Of a DNA stretch of 5,856 nucleotides, positions 1-5,722 are shown piece by piece. Origin of the DNA: Gammaproteobacteria bacterium (GTDB taxonomy: Bacteria > Pseudomonadota > Gammaproteobacteria > Eutrophobiales > Eutrophobiaceae); assembly GCA_012270695.1 (NCBI GenBank), contig JAAXHV010000015.1, positions 1-5,856 of the forward strand, in the 5' to 3' direction. How positions within the stretch are numbered: position 1 is the stretch's first letter; each line of letters opens with the position of its first letter. The notes under the pieces are model-generated. The model was not told the origin of the DNA and made no database searches. It saw nothing but the letters and a program-made list of their open reading frames with translations. The position numbers were made by a program, and so were the translations under genes.

Positions 1-173
1 TGGTATTTCTCCAACGCGACGGCATAGTTTGAAGATGCGCCGTTGCTGGCAAGGGGTTGAACTCTTCGTCCCGCTCGGCGTTCATGCTCGATAACCTGCT
101 CATCCCGTGCCAACCTCTCGAGGGGATAAGGCCCATAATGAAAAGGACGGTTCTTGTTGGAGAAGAAAATCAT
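1..173 (-). CDS. Partial CDS, N-terminal 57 codons of an unrecognised protein
   Basis: Reading the minus strand from the ATG at 173-171, the frame stays open for 57 codons to the window edge, so the gene is cut at its 3' end. The start is MIFFSNKNRPFHYGPYPLER, followed by an Arg/Glu-rich stretch and ending ..NYAVALEKY. The composition looks like real protein: balanced residues and a compact 'RPFHYGPYPLERLARD' block that resembles a conserved N-terminal motif. I have a faint association of such a block with proteobacterial iron-sulfur oxidoreductases related to reductive dehalogenases, but cannot confirm it, and no cysteine motif is visible in this part. There is no signal peptide. The ATG lies 11 bases beyond the vapC stop on the same strand, so it may be read through from vapBC. 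The Shine-Dalgarno signal is weak (GCGGA a few bases upstream). Confidence 0.6.
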   Translation of the reverse strand, partial: MIFFSNKNRPFHYGPYPLERLARDEQVIEHERRAGRRVQPLASNGASSNYAVALEKY

Positions 174-184
174 GAAGTCCGCGA

Positions 185-583
185 TTAAATCCAGTTTTCT
201 ATTTTCAACCCTGATATCCGAGAGAACTCATTCTCGTTATTCGTTACTAAAGTGGCTTGCAGAAACAGGGCATGTGCGCCTATGAGTAAATCCAGAGGAC
301 CGATTAGAGTACCTGATTTCTTGAGTTTCGCTCTTATCTCGCCGTAAATCGGGCAGGCGCGGGCAGGAAAATCCAGAATCTCGAGTGGCGCAAGGAATTC
401 ATTAAGTGCCTCCTGATTTTGTTTCGGATTTGAGCTGTTGGAAATACCATACTGAAGTTCCGCGCAGGTGATTGATGAAATGCCGACGTCACCGATAACC
501 AGAGCTTCAAATTTTTCCTCGATTGTAGCTGAATGTTTGTTGATTATATAAATACACGTGTTTGTATCAAGCACATATTTCAT
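185..583 (-). CDS. vapC: VapC-type PIN-domain ribonuclease toxin
   Basis: A 132-residue PIN-domain protein, the toxin half of a type II toxin-antitoxin system. Visible PIN features are the N-terminal VLDTN with D6, E42 in SSITCAELQYG, D98 in IGPLDLLIGAHA, and the C-terminal LVTNNENEF (111-120). These acidic residues bind the Mg2+/Mn2+ that drives RNA cleavage. The length and the C-terminal half (GPxD..IGAHA...LVTNN..EF.RI.GL..E.W) closely follow the Shigella/Salmonella VapC subgroup, which is known to cut initiator tRNA-fMet in the anticodon loop. Giving this protein the same target is inference. The ATG overlaps the vapB stop in an ATGA junction, which couples translation so that antitoxin is made first. 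An AGGGAAG tract lies about 10 bases upstream inside vapB. All catalytic acids seem present, so the toxin is probably intact. Confidence 0.93.
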   Translation of the reverse strand: MKYVLDTNTCIYIINKHSATIEEKFEALVIGDVGISSITCAELQYGISNSSNPKQNQEALNEFLAPLEILDFPARACPIYGEIRAKLKKSGTLIGPLDLLIGAHALFLQATLVTNNENEFSRISGLKIENWI

Positions 584-813
584 AAACTGATATCTTCCCT
601 GTTTTCCTGGTAACCCTGGTCTCGTTGCGGCATAAAATCCGAAGTAAATTTCCTGCAGGCTGCAAACATCGCCCGCCAGGGATTTTCTTTCGGGATAAGA
701 ATAACATAACCACCCAACCTCTTTATATAGACGGATTTTCCACGAAACCGGAATTCTTTAGGCAGTCTTACCGCCTGACTTTGACCGTTGGTGAATAACT
801 TTGCTTCTTTCAT
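580..813 (-). CDS. vapB: VapB-type antitoxin with AbrB/SpoVT-like DNA-binding fold
   Basis: A 77-residue antitoxin. The N-terminal half (KLFTNGQSQAVRLPKEFRF, residues 5-23, then VYIKRLGGYVILIP) is the swapped-hairpin AbrB/MazE-like DNA-binding domain. The SQAVRLPKEFRF block is the family hallmark. The C-terminal part (W46..F50...F56..DFM..R64.Q...Q.RE) matches the segment that in the enteric VapB family wraps the toxin and blocks its active site, with an Arg in the PIN pocket. In this family VapB alone, and more strongly VapBC, represses its own promoter, and the palindromes just upstream fit that. The ATG is well supported because the family consensus begins at this point. No Shine-Dalgarno sequence is visible before it, and the predicted transcription start falls at or next to the ATG. 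Confidence 0.93.
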   Translation of the reverse strand: MKEAKLFTNGQSQAVRLPKEFRFRGKSVYIKRLGGYVILIPKENPWRAMFAACRKFTSDFMPQRDQGYQENREDISL

Positions 814-819
814 GGATCA

Positions 820-849
820 AAGTATATACCTTGAAATATATACTTCAAG
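820..849. promoter_or_regulatory. Nested palindromic operator of vapBC
   Basis: Two overlapping inverted repeats are visible. The first has perfect 9-bp arms AAGTATATA (820-828) and TATATACTT (837-845) around an 8-base centre. The second has arms CTTGAA (830-835) and TTCAAG (844-849), with a self-complementary TATATA core (837-842) and one mismatched pair in 20 bp. They cover both promoter boxes, as expected for operators bound by VapB dimers or VapBC hetero-octamers. Binding here is inferred from the family. Confidence 0.62.
821..848 (-). promoter_or_regulatory. Predicted vapBC promoter
   Basis: On the minus strand, TTGAAG (848-843) acts as a -35 box and TATACT (826-821) as a -10 box, with a 16-base spacer. 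Both agree well with sigma-70 consensus. Transcription would start about 6-8 bases past the -10 box, at or one base before the vapB ATG at 813, so the mRNA would have almost no leader. The promoter lies wholly inside the inverted repeats at 820-849. Confidence 0.6.
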
Positions 850-873
850 AAATATTCCGAATGATATGCAGAT

Positions 874-2535
874 TCAGAAAGACGTGACTTTTTCTGAAGA
901 AGAAATACCGATGCCGACCTCCGAACAGATGTATTGTTCGGTAAACGCTGCCCTTTCCTTGTCCGCCCTGGCGCTTTTATCCGCGCTTGACATCAGCCAG
1001 GCCATAACAAATGCCAGGGGAGCCGAGACGATGGTCGGGTAAACATAAGGAAACAGCGGTTTTTCCATACCGACTACGTCGACCCATACCTGCGGCCCCA
1101 GGATAATCAAACAAACGGAAGAGACCAGGCCGGCCAGGCAGCCGTAAATGGCGCCCCGGGTCGTCAACCCCCGCCAGTACATGGAAAGCAATAATATCGG
1201 CGCATTGGCGCTGCCGGCAACCGCCAGGGCCATATTGGTGATGAAGATGACGTTGTGATCTTCAAACGCGATGCTGAACAGGATTGCCAGTATACCGATG
1301 CCGATGACGGCACAGCGGGACACCAGTAATTCGGATTTTTCCGATGCCCTGTCCCGTTTAATCGATTTCGCATACAGGTCATGGGCGATGGTGGCGGCCG
1401 CGGAGATGGTCAACCCTGACACGACTGCAAGAATGGTGGCAAAAGCAACGGCAGAGACAAATCCCAGCAAAATGTCGCCGCCGAGGAATTGGGCTGTATG
1501 CAACACCACCATGTTACGTCCTCCTGTCAGGCCGCCGGCAGCGCTCTGGTAGTCCGGGTTGAACATGATGAGCGACACCGCGCCGAAACCGACGATGAGC
1601 ATCAGCAGGTTGAAATAGCCGATGATTGAAATGGCGTAAAACGCCGACTTTCTTGCCGTTTTTGCGTCCTTTACGGTAAAGATACGCATCAGGATATGCG
1701 GCAGTCCGATGAACCCCAGCAGGGCCGTCAACCCCAGGGAGAGCACCGATACCGGGTCGTCCAGCCAGCCACCCGGCGCAACCAGGTCCCAGCCCCGCGG
1801 ATGGGTCATAACGGCGCTGTGAAACACCGTATTGAGGTCAAACCGGTAATGCTGCAACATTAACAGGGTGATGATTGTGCCGCCGATTACCAGCAGGAAC
1901 GCCTTGATGATCTGCACCCAGGTCGTGGCCAGCATGCCGCCGAAGGTCACGTATGCGATCATTAGCGCGCTGATACCGCTCACGGCCCAGATGTAATCCA
2001 GGCCGAATAACAGCTGGATCAGTTTTCCCGCGCCCACGAGTTGCGAGATAAGATAAAAGATCACGGTGGCAAGCGAACCCAGGGCGGCAACCTGTGTGAT
2101 CGGTCGTTGATCGAGACGAAAAGAGATGACATCGATAAACGTATAACGGCCTAGATTACGCAGCCGCTCAGCGACCAGGAACAAAATGACCGGCCAACTG
2201 GCGACTGCGCCGACTGCCAGCATCAACCCGTCCGTGCCGGCAAAAAACAACAGGCTTGTCAGTCCCAAAAAAGTCGCCGCCGACATAAAGTCGCCGGAAA
2301 TGGCAATCCCGTTCTGCCAGGCGGGGATACCGCCGCCGGCAGCATAAAACTCTTTGCGGGAATGGGTGTGCCGGGCCGCCCACCAGGTAATCAACAAGGT
2401 GCTCAGGACAAACAGGACAAACGTGATGATCGCGGTCACGTTCACAGCTTGTTCGGCGCCGGTCGGCGTGTTGGCCCAGGCAAAAACCGGATGAAGCGAC
2501 AGAATGAAGAAACCCAGGAGGAATAATCTATTCAT
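874..2535 (-). CDS. actP: Sodium:solute symporter, acetate/carboxylate permease ActP type
   Basis: A 553-residue inner-membrane transporter of the solute:sodium symporter family, moving a short carboxylate inward with Na+. It aligns by eye with E. coli ActP (549 residues) nearly end to end. Shared blocks include an N-terminal signal-like hydrophobic segment (1-20), YAAGGGIPAWQNGIAISGD (64-82), FLVAERLRNLGRYTF (119-133), GGMLATTWVQIIKA (199-212), GLPHILMRIFTV (277-288), the SSS signature SAVAFATILAVVSGLTISAA (361-380) followed by AHDLYA, and SMYWRGLTTRGA (451-462). The C-terminal tail carries ERAAFTEQYICSEVGIG, like ActP. Roughly 13 membrane helices are expected. The ATG lies 8 bp inside the end of yjcH, with little Shine-Dalgarno signal, so translation is probably coupled. 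ActP handles acetate and glycolate in E. coli; the linked matB raises malonate or a related acid as the substrate here, which is inference. Confidence 0.93.
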   Translation of the reverse strand: MNRLFLLGFFILSLHPVFAWANTPTGAEQAVNVTAIITFVLFVLSTLLITWWAARHTHSRKEFYAAGGGIPAWQNGIAISGDFMSAATFLGLTSLLFFAGTDGLMLAVGAVASWPVILFLVAERLRNLGRYTFIDVISFRLDQRPITQVAALGSLATVIFYLISQLVGAGKLIQLLFGLDYIWAVSGISALMIAYVTFGGMLATTWVQIIKAFLLVIGGTIITLLMLQHYRFDLNTVFHSAVMTHPRGWDLVAPGGWLDDPVSVLSLGLTALLGFIGLPHILMRIFTVKDAKTARKSAFYAISIIGYFNLLMLIVGFGAVSLIMFNPDYQSAAGGLTGGRNMVVLHTAQFLGGDILLGFVSAVAFATILAVVSGLTISAAATIAHDLYAKSIKRDRASEKSELLVSRCAVIGIGILAILFSIAFEDHNVIFITNMALAVAGSANAPILLLSMYWRGLTTRGAIYGCLAGLVSSVCLIILGPQVWVDVVGMEKPLFPYVYPTIVSAPLAFVMAWLMSSADKSARADKERAAFTEQYICSEVGIGISSSEKVTSF

Positions 2536-2851
2536 GCCAGAGCTTCAGTTCCCTCATAATCGCCTCCCTCTCCGGGTCATGGTAGCGGCTGGTCCACCAG
2601 ATATATCCCGCTGAAATGACGACGCTCAGTAAAATAATCAGCACAGTGAGCCAGATGATCACGCTGAGGGCGCTACCGGCCGGCCAGGGCGTCCCTGCCA
2701 GTCCTGCCGCCCAGGCTATGACAAGAAAGTAAAGACTGTATTGAAAAACAGCGATGCCCGTTAACAGGTAGATCACCCGCCTGTGCTTATTGGCATGCAC
2801 ACGGTATTTTTCTGACGCGGACAATCGCCCCAGTTGATCCTGCAGTTCCAA
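2528..2851 (-). CDS. yjcH: DUF485 (YjcH-like) inner-membrane protein
   Basis: A 107-residue protein with two membrane helices (about 27-49 and 62-87), a basic N-terminal segment KYRVHANKHRRV and a charged C-terminus. The loop AAGLAGTPWPAGS between the helices matches the APGWLGTPL region of E. coli YjcH. DUF485 genes are usually found directly before actP-type symporters. Their role is not firmly established; an accessory or subunit function for the permease is the common assumption. The start is TTG at 2851, with no ATG in frame before residue 99. It is supported by a clear AGGAG at 2867-2863, 11 bases upstream. The gene follows matB by 52 bp and overlaps actP by 8 bp, placing it in the same transcript. 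Confidence 0.88.
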   Translation of the reverse strand: MELQDQLGRLSASEKYRVHANKHRRVIYLLTGIAVFQYSLYFLVIAWAAGLAGTPWPAGSALSVIIWLTVLIILLSVVISAGYIWWTSRYHDPEREAIMRELKLWHE

Positions 2852-2862
2852 TGCCGGTATTA

Positions 2863-2867
2863 CTCCT
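2863..2867 (-). promoter_or_regulatory. Ribosome binding site for the TTG start of yjcH
   Basis: AGGAG on the minus strand, 11 bases before the TTG at 2851. It decides the start because no ATG is available upstream of the first membrane helix. Confidence 0.55.
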
Positions 2868-2903
2868 GTTCGTTTTCGTTTATTTGCTTCCGGGTCAAGG
2901 AGC

Positions 2904-4430
2904 CTATGACAACTCCGGGATGCACTCGTTCAGAGTTTCCCTCAACTTATTCTTTTGCACCTTGCCCATTGTATTACGCGGCAGTTCGTCCACGAAAAAA
3001 ATTTGCCTGGGAAGCTTGAACCCGGCCAGTTGCGTTTTCAATTCGGCAACGATATCCGCTTTATCCAACCGGCAATCCGACGCCGTCACCAGGACCGCGA
3101 CCACTCTTTCGCCCAGGTCTGCATCATCGACACCCACGACGGCTGACTCACTGACACCTTCGATACGATCCAGGCATTGTTCAATCTCTTTCGGGTAGAT
3201 ATTCTCCCCGCCGCTGATGATCATGTCTTTGGCGCGACCGACTATGCGGATGTATCCATCGGCGTCCCGTTCTCCCAGGTCACCGGTACGAAAATAACCC
3301 TCCTCCGTGAAAGCGTTCCTGTTTACGTCATCCAGTTGCCAGTAACCGGAGAAAACATTGGGGCCTTTCACCAGTATCTCACCAACACCGTCATCCGCCA
3401 CTTCATTACCATCATCACCTTCGATTTTGACCAGGACGTCCGGCAGGGGTTTACCGACCGCACCGGCCTTGCGTTCCCCATCGAGCGGGTTCGAGGTACT
3501 CATGCCGGTCTCAGATGTGCCGTACCGCTCAAGGATTGCATGACCGGTTTGTTGTCTGAATTGGTTAAACGTATTCTCGTGCAGCGGCGCAGAGCCGCAG
3601 ATGAACAGGCGCATGGAACTGCACACATCCCTGGTCAAGCCGGGGGATTTAAGCAACCGCGTGTAAAACGTAGGCACTCCCATCAGTACCGTAGTCTCGG
3701 GCAGCAGGCCGATTATTTCCCCTGCGTCAAATTTTTCCAGCAGGCGGAGGGAGGCGCCGGCGGTGAGCACACAACCCAACGCAACAAACAAGCCGTGCAC
3801 GTGAAACAGGGGCAAGGCATGTATCAATACGTCACAGGGCGTGAAACCCCACAGGTCAACCAGGGTGCTGACGTTGGCAACGAGATTATCGTGGCTGAGT
3901 TTTATGCCTTTGGGCTTCCCCGTGGTGCCGGAGGAATACAGCAGGCAGGCAAGCTCGGCACCATCGCACCAGCATGTCGAAAAATCGGTTGGCGCGCTGT
4001 TGGCGCGGGCAGCCAGGGTCCCGCTCCCGTCCCGGTCGAGGGTCAGCACTCGTTTCACATCCGCGCGCTCTGCCGCAGCCCTTACCCGGTTCTCATTTGT
4101 CGTGGAACAGACCACCAATGCCGGCCTCGCATCTGCCAGGTAATAATCAACCTCGGCAGGTTGAAATACAGGATTCAGCGGCTGGTAGACGAGACCTGCG
4201 CGCAGGCTGGCCAGGTACAAAAACACGTTATCGATAGATTTATCGATATAGGCACAGAGCCTGTCACCCGGCGTGACACCCAGGTCCACCAGTGCATTGG
4301 CATAGCGCGCGGACTGATCTGCGAGTTCAGCGTAGCTGTAGTCCCTGTTCCCGGCATAAACAGCGACTTTGTCGTGCCTCTCCTCCTTGCCTTGCAGGTA
4401 ACATGAAAACAGGTTCCGGTTCTGGTGCAT
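2904..4430 (-). CDS. matB: Malonyl-CoA synthetase (AMP-forming acyl-CoA ligase)
   Basis: A 508-residue ANL-superfamily ligase that joins malonate (possibly also methylmalonate) to CoA through an acyl-adenylate, in the cytoplasm. Motifs are the P-loop YSSGTTGKPKG (165-175), LIHALPLFHVHGLFVA (202-217), LMGVPTFYTRLLKSPGLT (249-266), RLFICGSAPL (274-283), ERYGTSETGMSTSNP (301-315), GYFRTGDLGERDADGYIRI (378-396), the hinge and A8 region GRAKDMIISGGENIYPKEIE (398-417), and PRNTMGKVQK (484-493) with catalytic Lys490. The GVPTFYTRLL, TSNP.DGER and NTMGKVQKN.LRET blocks are those of Rhodopseudomonas MatB, as is the length. In that enzyme the equivalent lysine is acetylated. The frame is open upstream to 4760, but that stretch lies antisense to the Rieske gene. 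The ATG at 4430 has GAGGG five bases upstream and gives the family N-terminus; an ATG at 4442 is the alternative. It is the first gene of the matB-yjcH-actP operon. Confidence 0.92.
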   Translation of the reverse strand: MHQNRNLFSCYLQGKEERHDKVAVYAGNRDYSYAELADQSARYANALVDLGVTPGDRLCAYIDKSIDNVFLYLASLRAGLVYQPLNPVFQPAEVDYYLADARPALVVCSTTNENRVRAAAERADVKRVLTLDRDGSGTLAARANSAPTDFSTCWCDGAELACLLYSSGTTGKPKGIKLSHDNLVANVSTLVDLWGFTPCDVLIHALPLFHVHGLFVALGCVLTAGASLRLLEKFDAGEIIGLLPETTVLMGVPTFYTRLLKSPGLTRDVCSSMRLFICGSAPLHENTFNQFRQQTGHAILERYGTSETGMSTSNPLDGERKAGAVGKPLPDVLVKIEGDDGNEVADDGVGEILVKGPNVFSGYWQLDDVNRNAFTEEGYFRTGDLGERDADGYIRIVGRAKDMIISGGENIYPKEIEQCLDRIEGVSESAVVGVDDADLGERVVAVLVTASDCRLDKADIVAELKTQLAGFKLPRQIFFVDELPRNTMGKVQKNKLRETLNECIPELS

Positions 4431-4435
4431 GGCTG

Positions 4436-4440
4436 CCCTC
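4436..4440 (-). promoter_or_regulatory. Ribosome binding site selecting the matB start at 4430
   Basis: GAGGG on the minus strand, five bases before ATG 4430. It overlaps the codons that would follow the alternative ATG at 4442, whose nearest G-rich tract (4464-4459) is about 16 bases away. This favours the shorter 508-residue protein. Confidence 0.5.
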
Positions 4441-4505
4441 ATCAAAACAGAATAAATACCCCCCAAAGATATGTATAATAGTGCAAGAAGACGCTTGACT
4501 ACAGC

Positions 4506-4511
4506 AGAGGG
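4506..4511 (+). promoter_or_regulatory. Ribosome binding site for the TTG start of the Rieske gene
   Basis: AGAGGG, 10 bases before TTG 4522. It is the only convincing Shine-Dalgarno near the gene start and is the reason for preferring the TTG over ATG 4570. Confidence 0.4.
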
Positions 4512-4521
4512 ATAAAACCTG

Positions 4522-5610
4522 TTGAGAGCTGAACGACAGCAAAAACTCGCCTCCATCTCGGCGGCAAGCATGGCCAATCGCGACACCCCGCTTATTCGCA
4601 ATGCCTGGTATGTGGCCGCGCGCAGCGATGAGATCGGCCGCAAACTGTTTTCCCGACAATACCTGGGCATCAGCACCGTGTTGTTCCGCAAGGAAGACGG
4701 TGCCCCGGTGGCCTTGCAGAACCGCTGCTGCCACCGCTCTTTCCCCCTGTCCGAAGGCAAGCTGTTTGGCGACGTGCTGGAATGCGGTTACCACGGGTTC
4801 AGGTACAACACCTCCGGTCGCTGTATCGCGGTCCCGTCCCAGGACCGGCCGCCGCATAACATCGGCGTGCGCGCCTTCCCGGTTATCGAGAAAAAGCCCT
4901 TCATCTGGATCTGGCCAGGAGACCCGGACCTGGCCGATGCAGCCTTGTTGCCGCACCAGGAATACTTCGACCACCCGGACTGGGCGGTAAACATCGGCTT
5001 TCTCAACATCAAGGGGAGTTACGTGCACCTGCACGAGAACCTGCTGGACCTGTCTCACCTCAGCTTCCTGCACGACAAGACTTTCGGCACCCCGGAGTAT
5101 GCCCGGGCACCCCTCGAGGCCACGGTGGAGGACGAACATTTCGAGGTATGGCGCCACGTGGAATGCGTGTTGCCGCCCATCTATTCCAGGCCCCTGGGCT
5201 GGGAGAATGAAAAAGCCATGCGCAGTTCCGGTTCCCTGTTTGTCACTCCCGGCCTGCATGTCAATACGGGGATCCTGAAAAACCTGGACAAACCGGAAAA
5301 AATGGAAAAACTGCAACCTATGGTCAAGGTGGCCCAGTTGATCACCCCGGAAACGAATACTTCCACCAATTACTACTACGCCCAGTGCCGCAATTTCTGT
5401 ATTGACGACGGGGAAATGGGCGCCTTCATGCTGAAGGCCAACCAGGCCGCGTTCAGCGAAGACGTATTCGCCATAGAGCATATCAACCGGATGCAGGACA
5501 CCGACCAGACACCGGACTTCTACGAGGTTGACGTGCCGGCAGACCGTCCCGGCGTCGCCATGCGCCGGCACCTGAAAAAATTGGCCGACGCGGAAGCAGC
5601 CAAGTCCTGA
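4522..5610 (+). CDS. Rieske [2Fe-2S] non-heme iron oxygenase, alpha subunit (VanA-like)
   Basis: A 362-residue terminal oxygenase that would use electrons from a separate reductase to activate O2 for hydroxylation or O/N-demethylation of a small, probably aromatic or carboxylated, substrate. The Rieske cluster ligands are C69-x-H71 (NRCCHR) and C88-x2-H91 (ECGYHG). The catalytic iron site is in ENLLDLSHLSFLH: bridging D176, H179 and H184, with the third acidic ligand probably E313 or D314 in FSEDVFAIEH. The PLIRNAWYVAARSDEI start and the VPADRPGVAMRRHLKKL end are typical of the vanillate demethylase/phthalate-type homotrimeric group. The substrate cannot be read from sequence. The TTG start at 4522 has AGAGGG 10 bases upstream; ATG 4570 (346 residues, MANRDTPLIRNAWY) fits the family start equally well but has no clear Shine-Dalgarno. 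An in-frame stop at 4513 rules out anything longer. Confidence 0.9.
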   Translation: MRAERQQKLASISAASMANRDTPLIRNAWYVAARSDEIGRKLFSRQYLGISTVLFRKEDGAPVALQNRCCHRSFPLSEGKLFGDVLECGYHGFRYNTSGRCIAVPSQDRPPHNIGVRAFPVIEKKPFIWIWPGDPDLADAALLPHQEYFDHPDWAVNIGFLNIKGSYVHLHENLLDLSHLSFLHDKTFGTPEYARAPLEATVEDEHFEVWRHVECVLPPIYSRPLGWENEKAMRSSGSLFVTPGLHVNTGILKNLDKPEKMEKLQPMVKVAQLITPETNTSTNYYYAQCRNFCIDDGEMGAFMLKANQAAFSEDVFAIEHINRMQDTDQTPDFYEVDVPADRPGVAMRRHLKKLADAEAAKS

Positions 5611-5626
5611 TCTCTGCCAGCTCAGT

Positions 5627-5655
5627 TTGAATGTTGAGACTCATCAGGTTATACT
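5627..5655 (+). promoter_or_regulatory. Predicted promoter of the TonB-dependent receptor gene
   Basis: TTGAAT (5627-5632) and TATACT (5650-5655) are separated by 17 bases, matching sigma-70 at 4 of 6 and 5 of 6 positions. Transcription would start near 5662, leaving a leader of about 60 bases. The receptor would then be transcribed independently of the Rieske gene, whose stop is 16 bases upstream. No T-tract terminator separates them, so read-through is also possible. Confidence 0.5.
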
Positions 5656-5673
5656 TGCTGATACACCACATTG

Positions 5674-5690
5674 TTGTAGAAACACTACAA
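5674..5690. promoter_or_regulatory. Perfect 6-bp inverted repeat, possible operator
   Basis: TTGTAG (5674-5679) and CTACAA (5685-5690) flank a 5-base centre AAACA. The site lies about 12 to 28 bases past the predicted transcription start of the receptor gene, a common place for a repressor site. The size suits a dimeric helix-turn-helix regulator of the GntR or LacI kind, but no regulator gene is in the window to link to it. A weak RNA hairpin in the leader is the alternative. Confidence 0.35.
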
Positions 5691-5722
5691 AACGTCAATC
5701 ATCCTTGCGGGAGCCAAGCATC

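Larger units (their letters stand above)
4431..4521. promoter_or_regulatory. Divergent matB / Rieske oxygenase promoter region
   Basis: This 91-bp gap separates the two divergent genes and must hold both start signals. A consensus TATAAT at 4474-4479 on the plus strand would place transcription start near 4486, leaving a leader of about 36 bases to the TTG at 4522. No good -35 box is visible at the usual spacing, so an activator may be needed. On the minus strand the same AT-rich patch reads TATTAT (4480-4475), a possible -10 box for matB, again with a poor -35. Shared core elements suggest that the two directions may be co-regulated. A C6 run (4459-4464) lies on the matB side. Confidence 0.4.

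Noticed and set aside
820..849. Palindromes after actP as an intrinsic terminator for the operon
   Set aside because: The arms are AT-rich with no following T run on the minus strand, and their overlap with a strong promoter is better explained as the vapBC operator.
788..1042. 84-codon plus-strand frame across the vapB-actP junction
   Set aside because: It overlaps the vapB start, its promoter and the actP end, and has no ribosome binding site or recognisable domain.
3177..4406. Long open frame (409 codons) on the plus strand opposite matB
   Set aside because: It is fully antisense to a well-supported enzyme gene, has low-complexity, unfamiliar protein composition rich in Gln, Arg and Gly, and is explained by codon bias of matB.
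4459..4464. C6 run as a phase-variable tract
   Set aside because: Six bases is too short for frequent slippage, and it lies outside coding sequence with no clear spacing role.
4431..4760. A 110-codon N-terminal extension of the malonyl-CoA synthetase frame
   Set aside because: It lies antisense to the Rieske gene start, has no family counterpart, and the ATG at 4430 has a good ribosome binding site and the normal MatB N-terminus.
4327..5571. Long open frame (414 codons) on the minus strand opposite the Rieske gene
   Set aside because: It is antisense to a gene with intact catalytic motifs, its translation (many His, Val, Gln, Gly) resembles no family, and it also overlaps the divergent promoter and matB start.
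5606..5648. CCTGAT...ATCAGG pairing after the Rieske gene as a terminator
   Set aside because: The stem is short, has a large internal loop and no T tract, and it overlaps the predicted receptor promoter.
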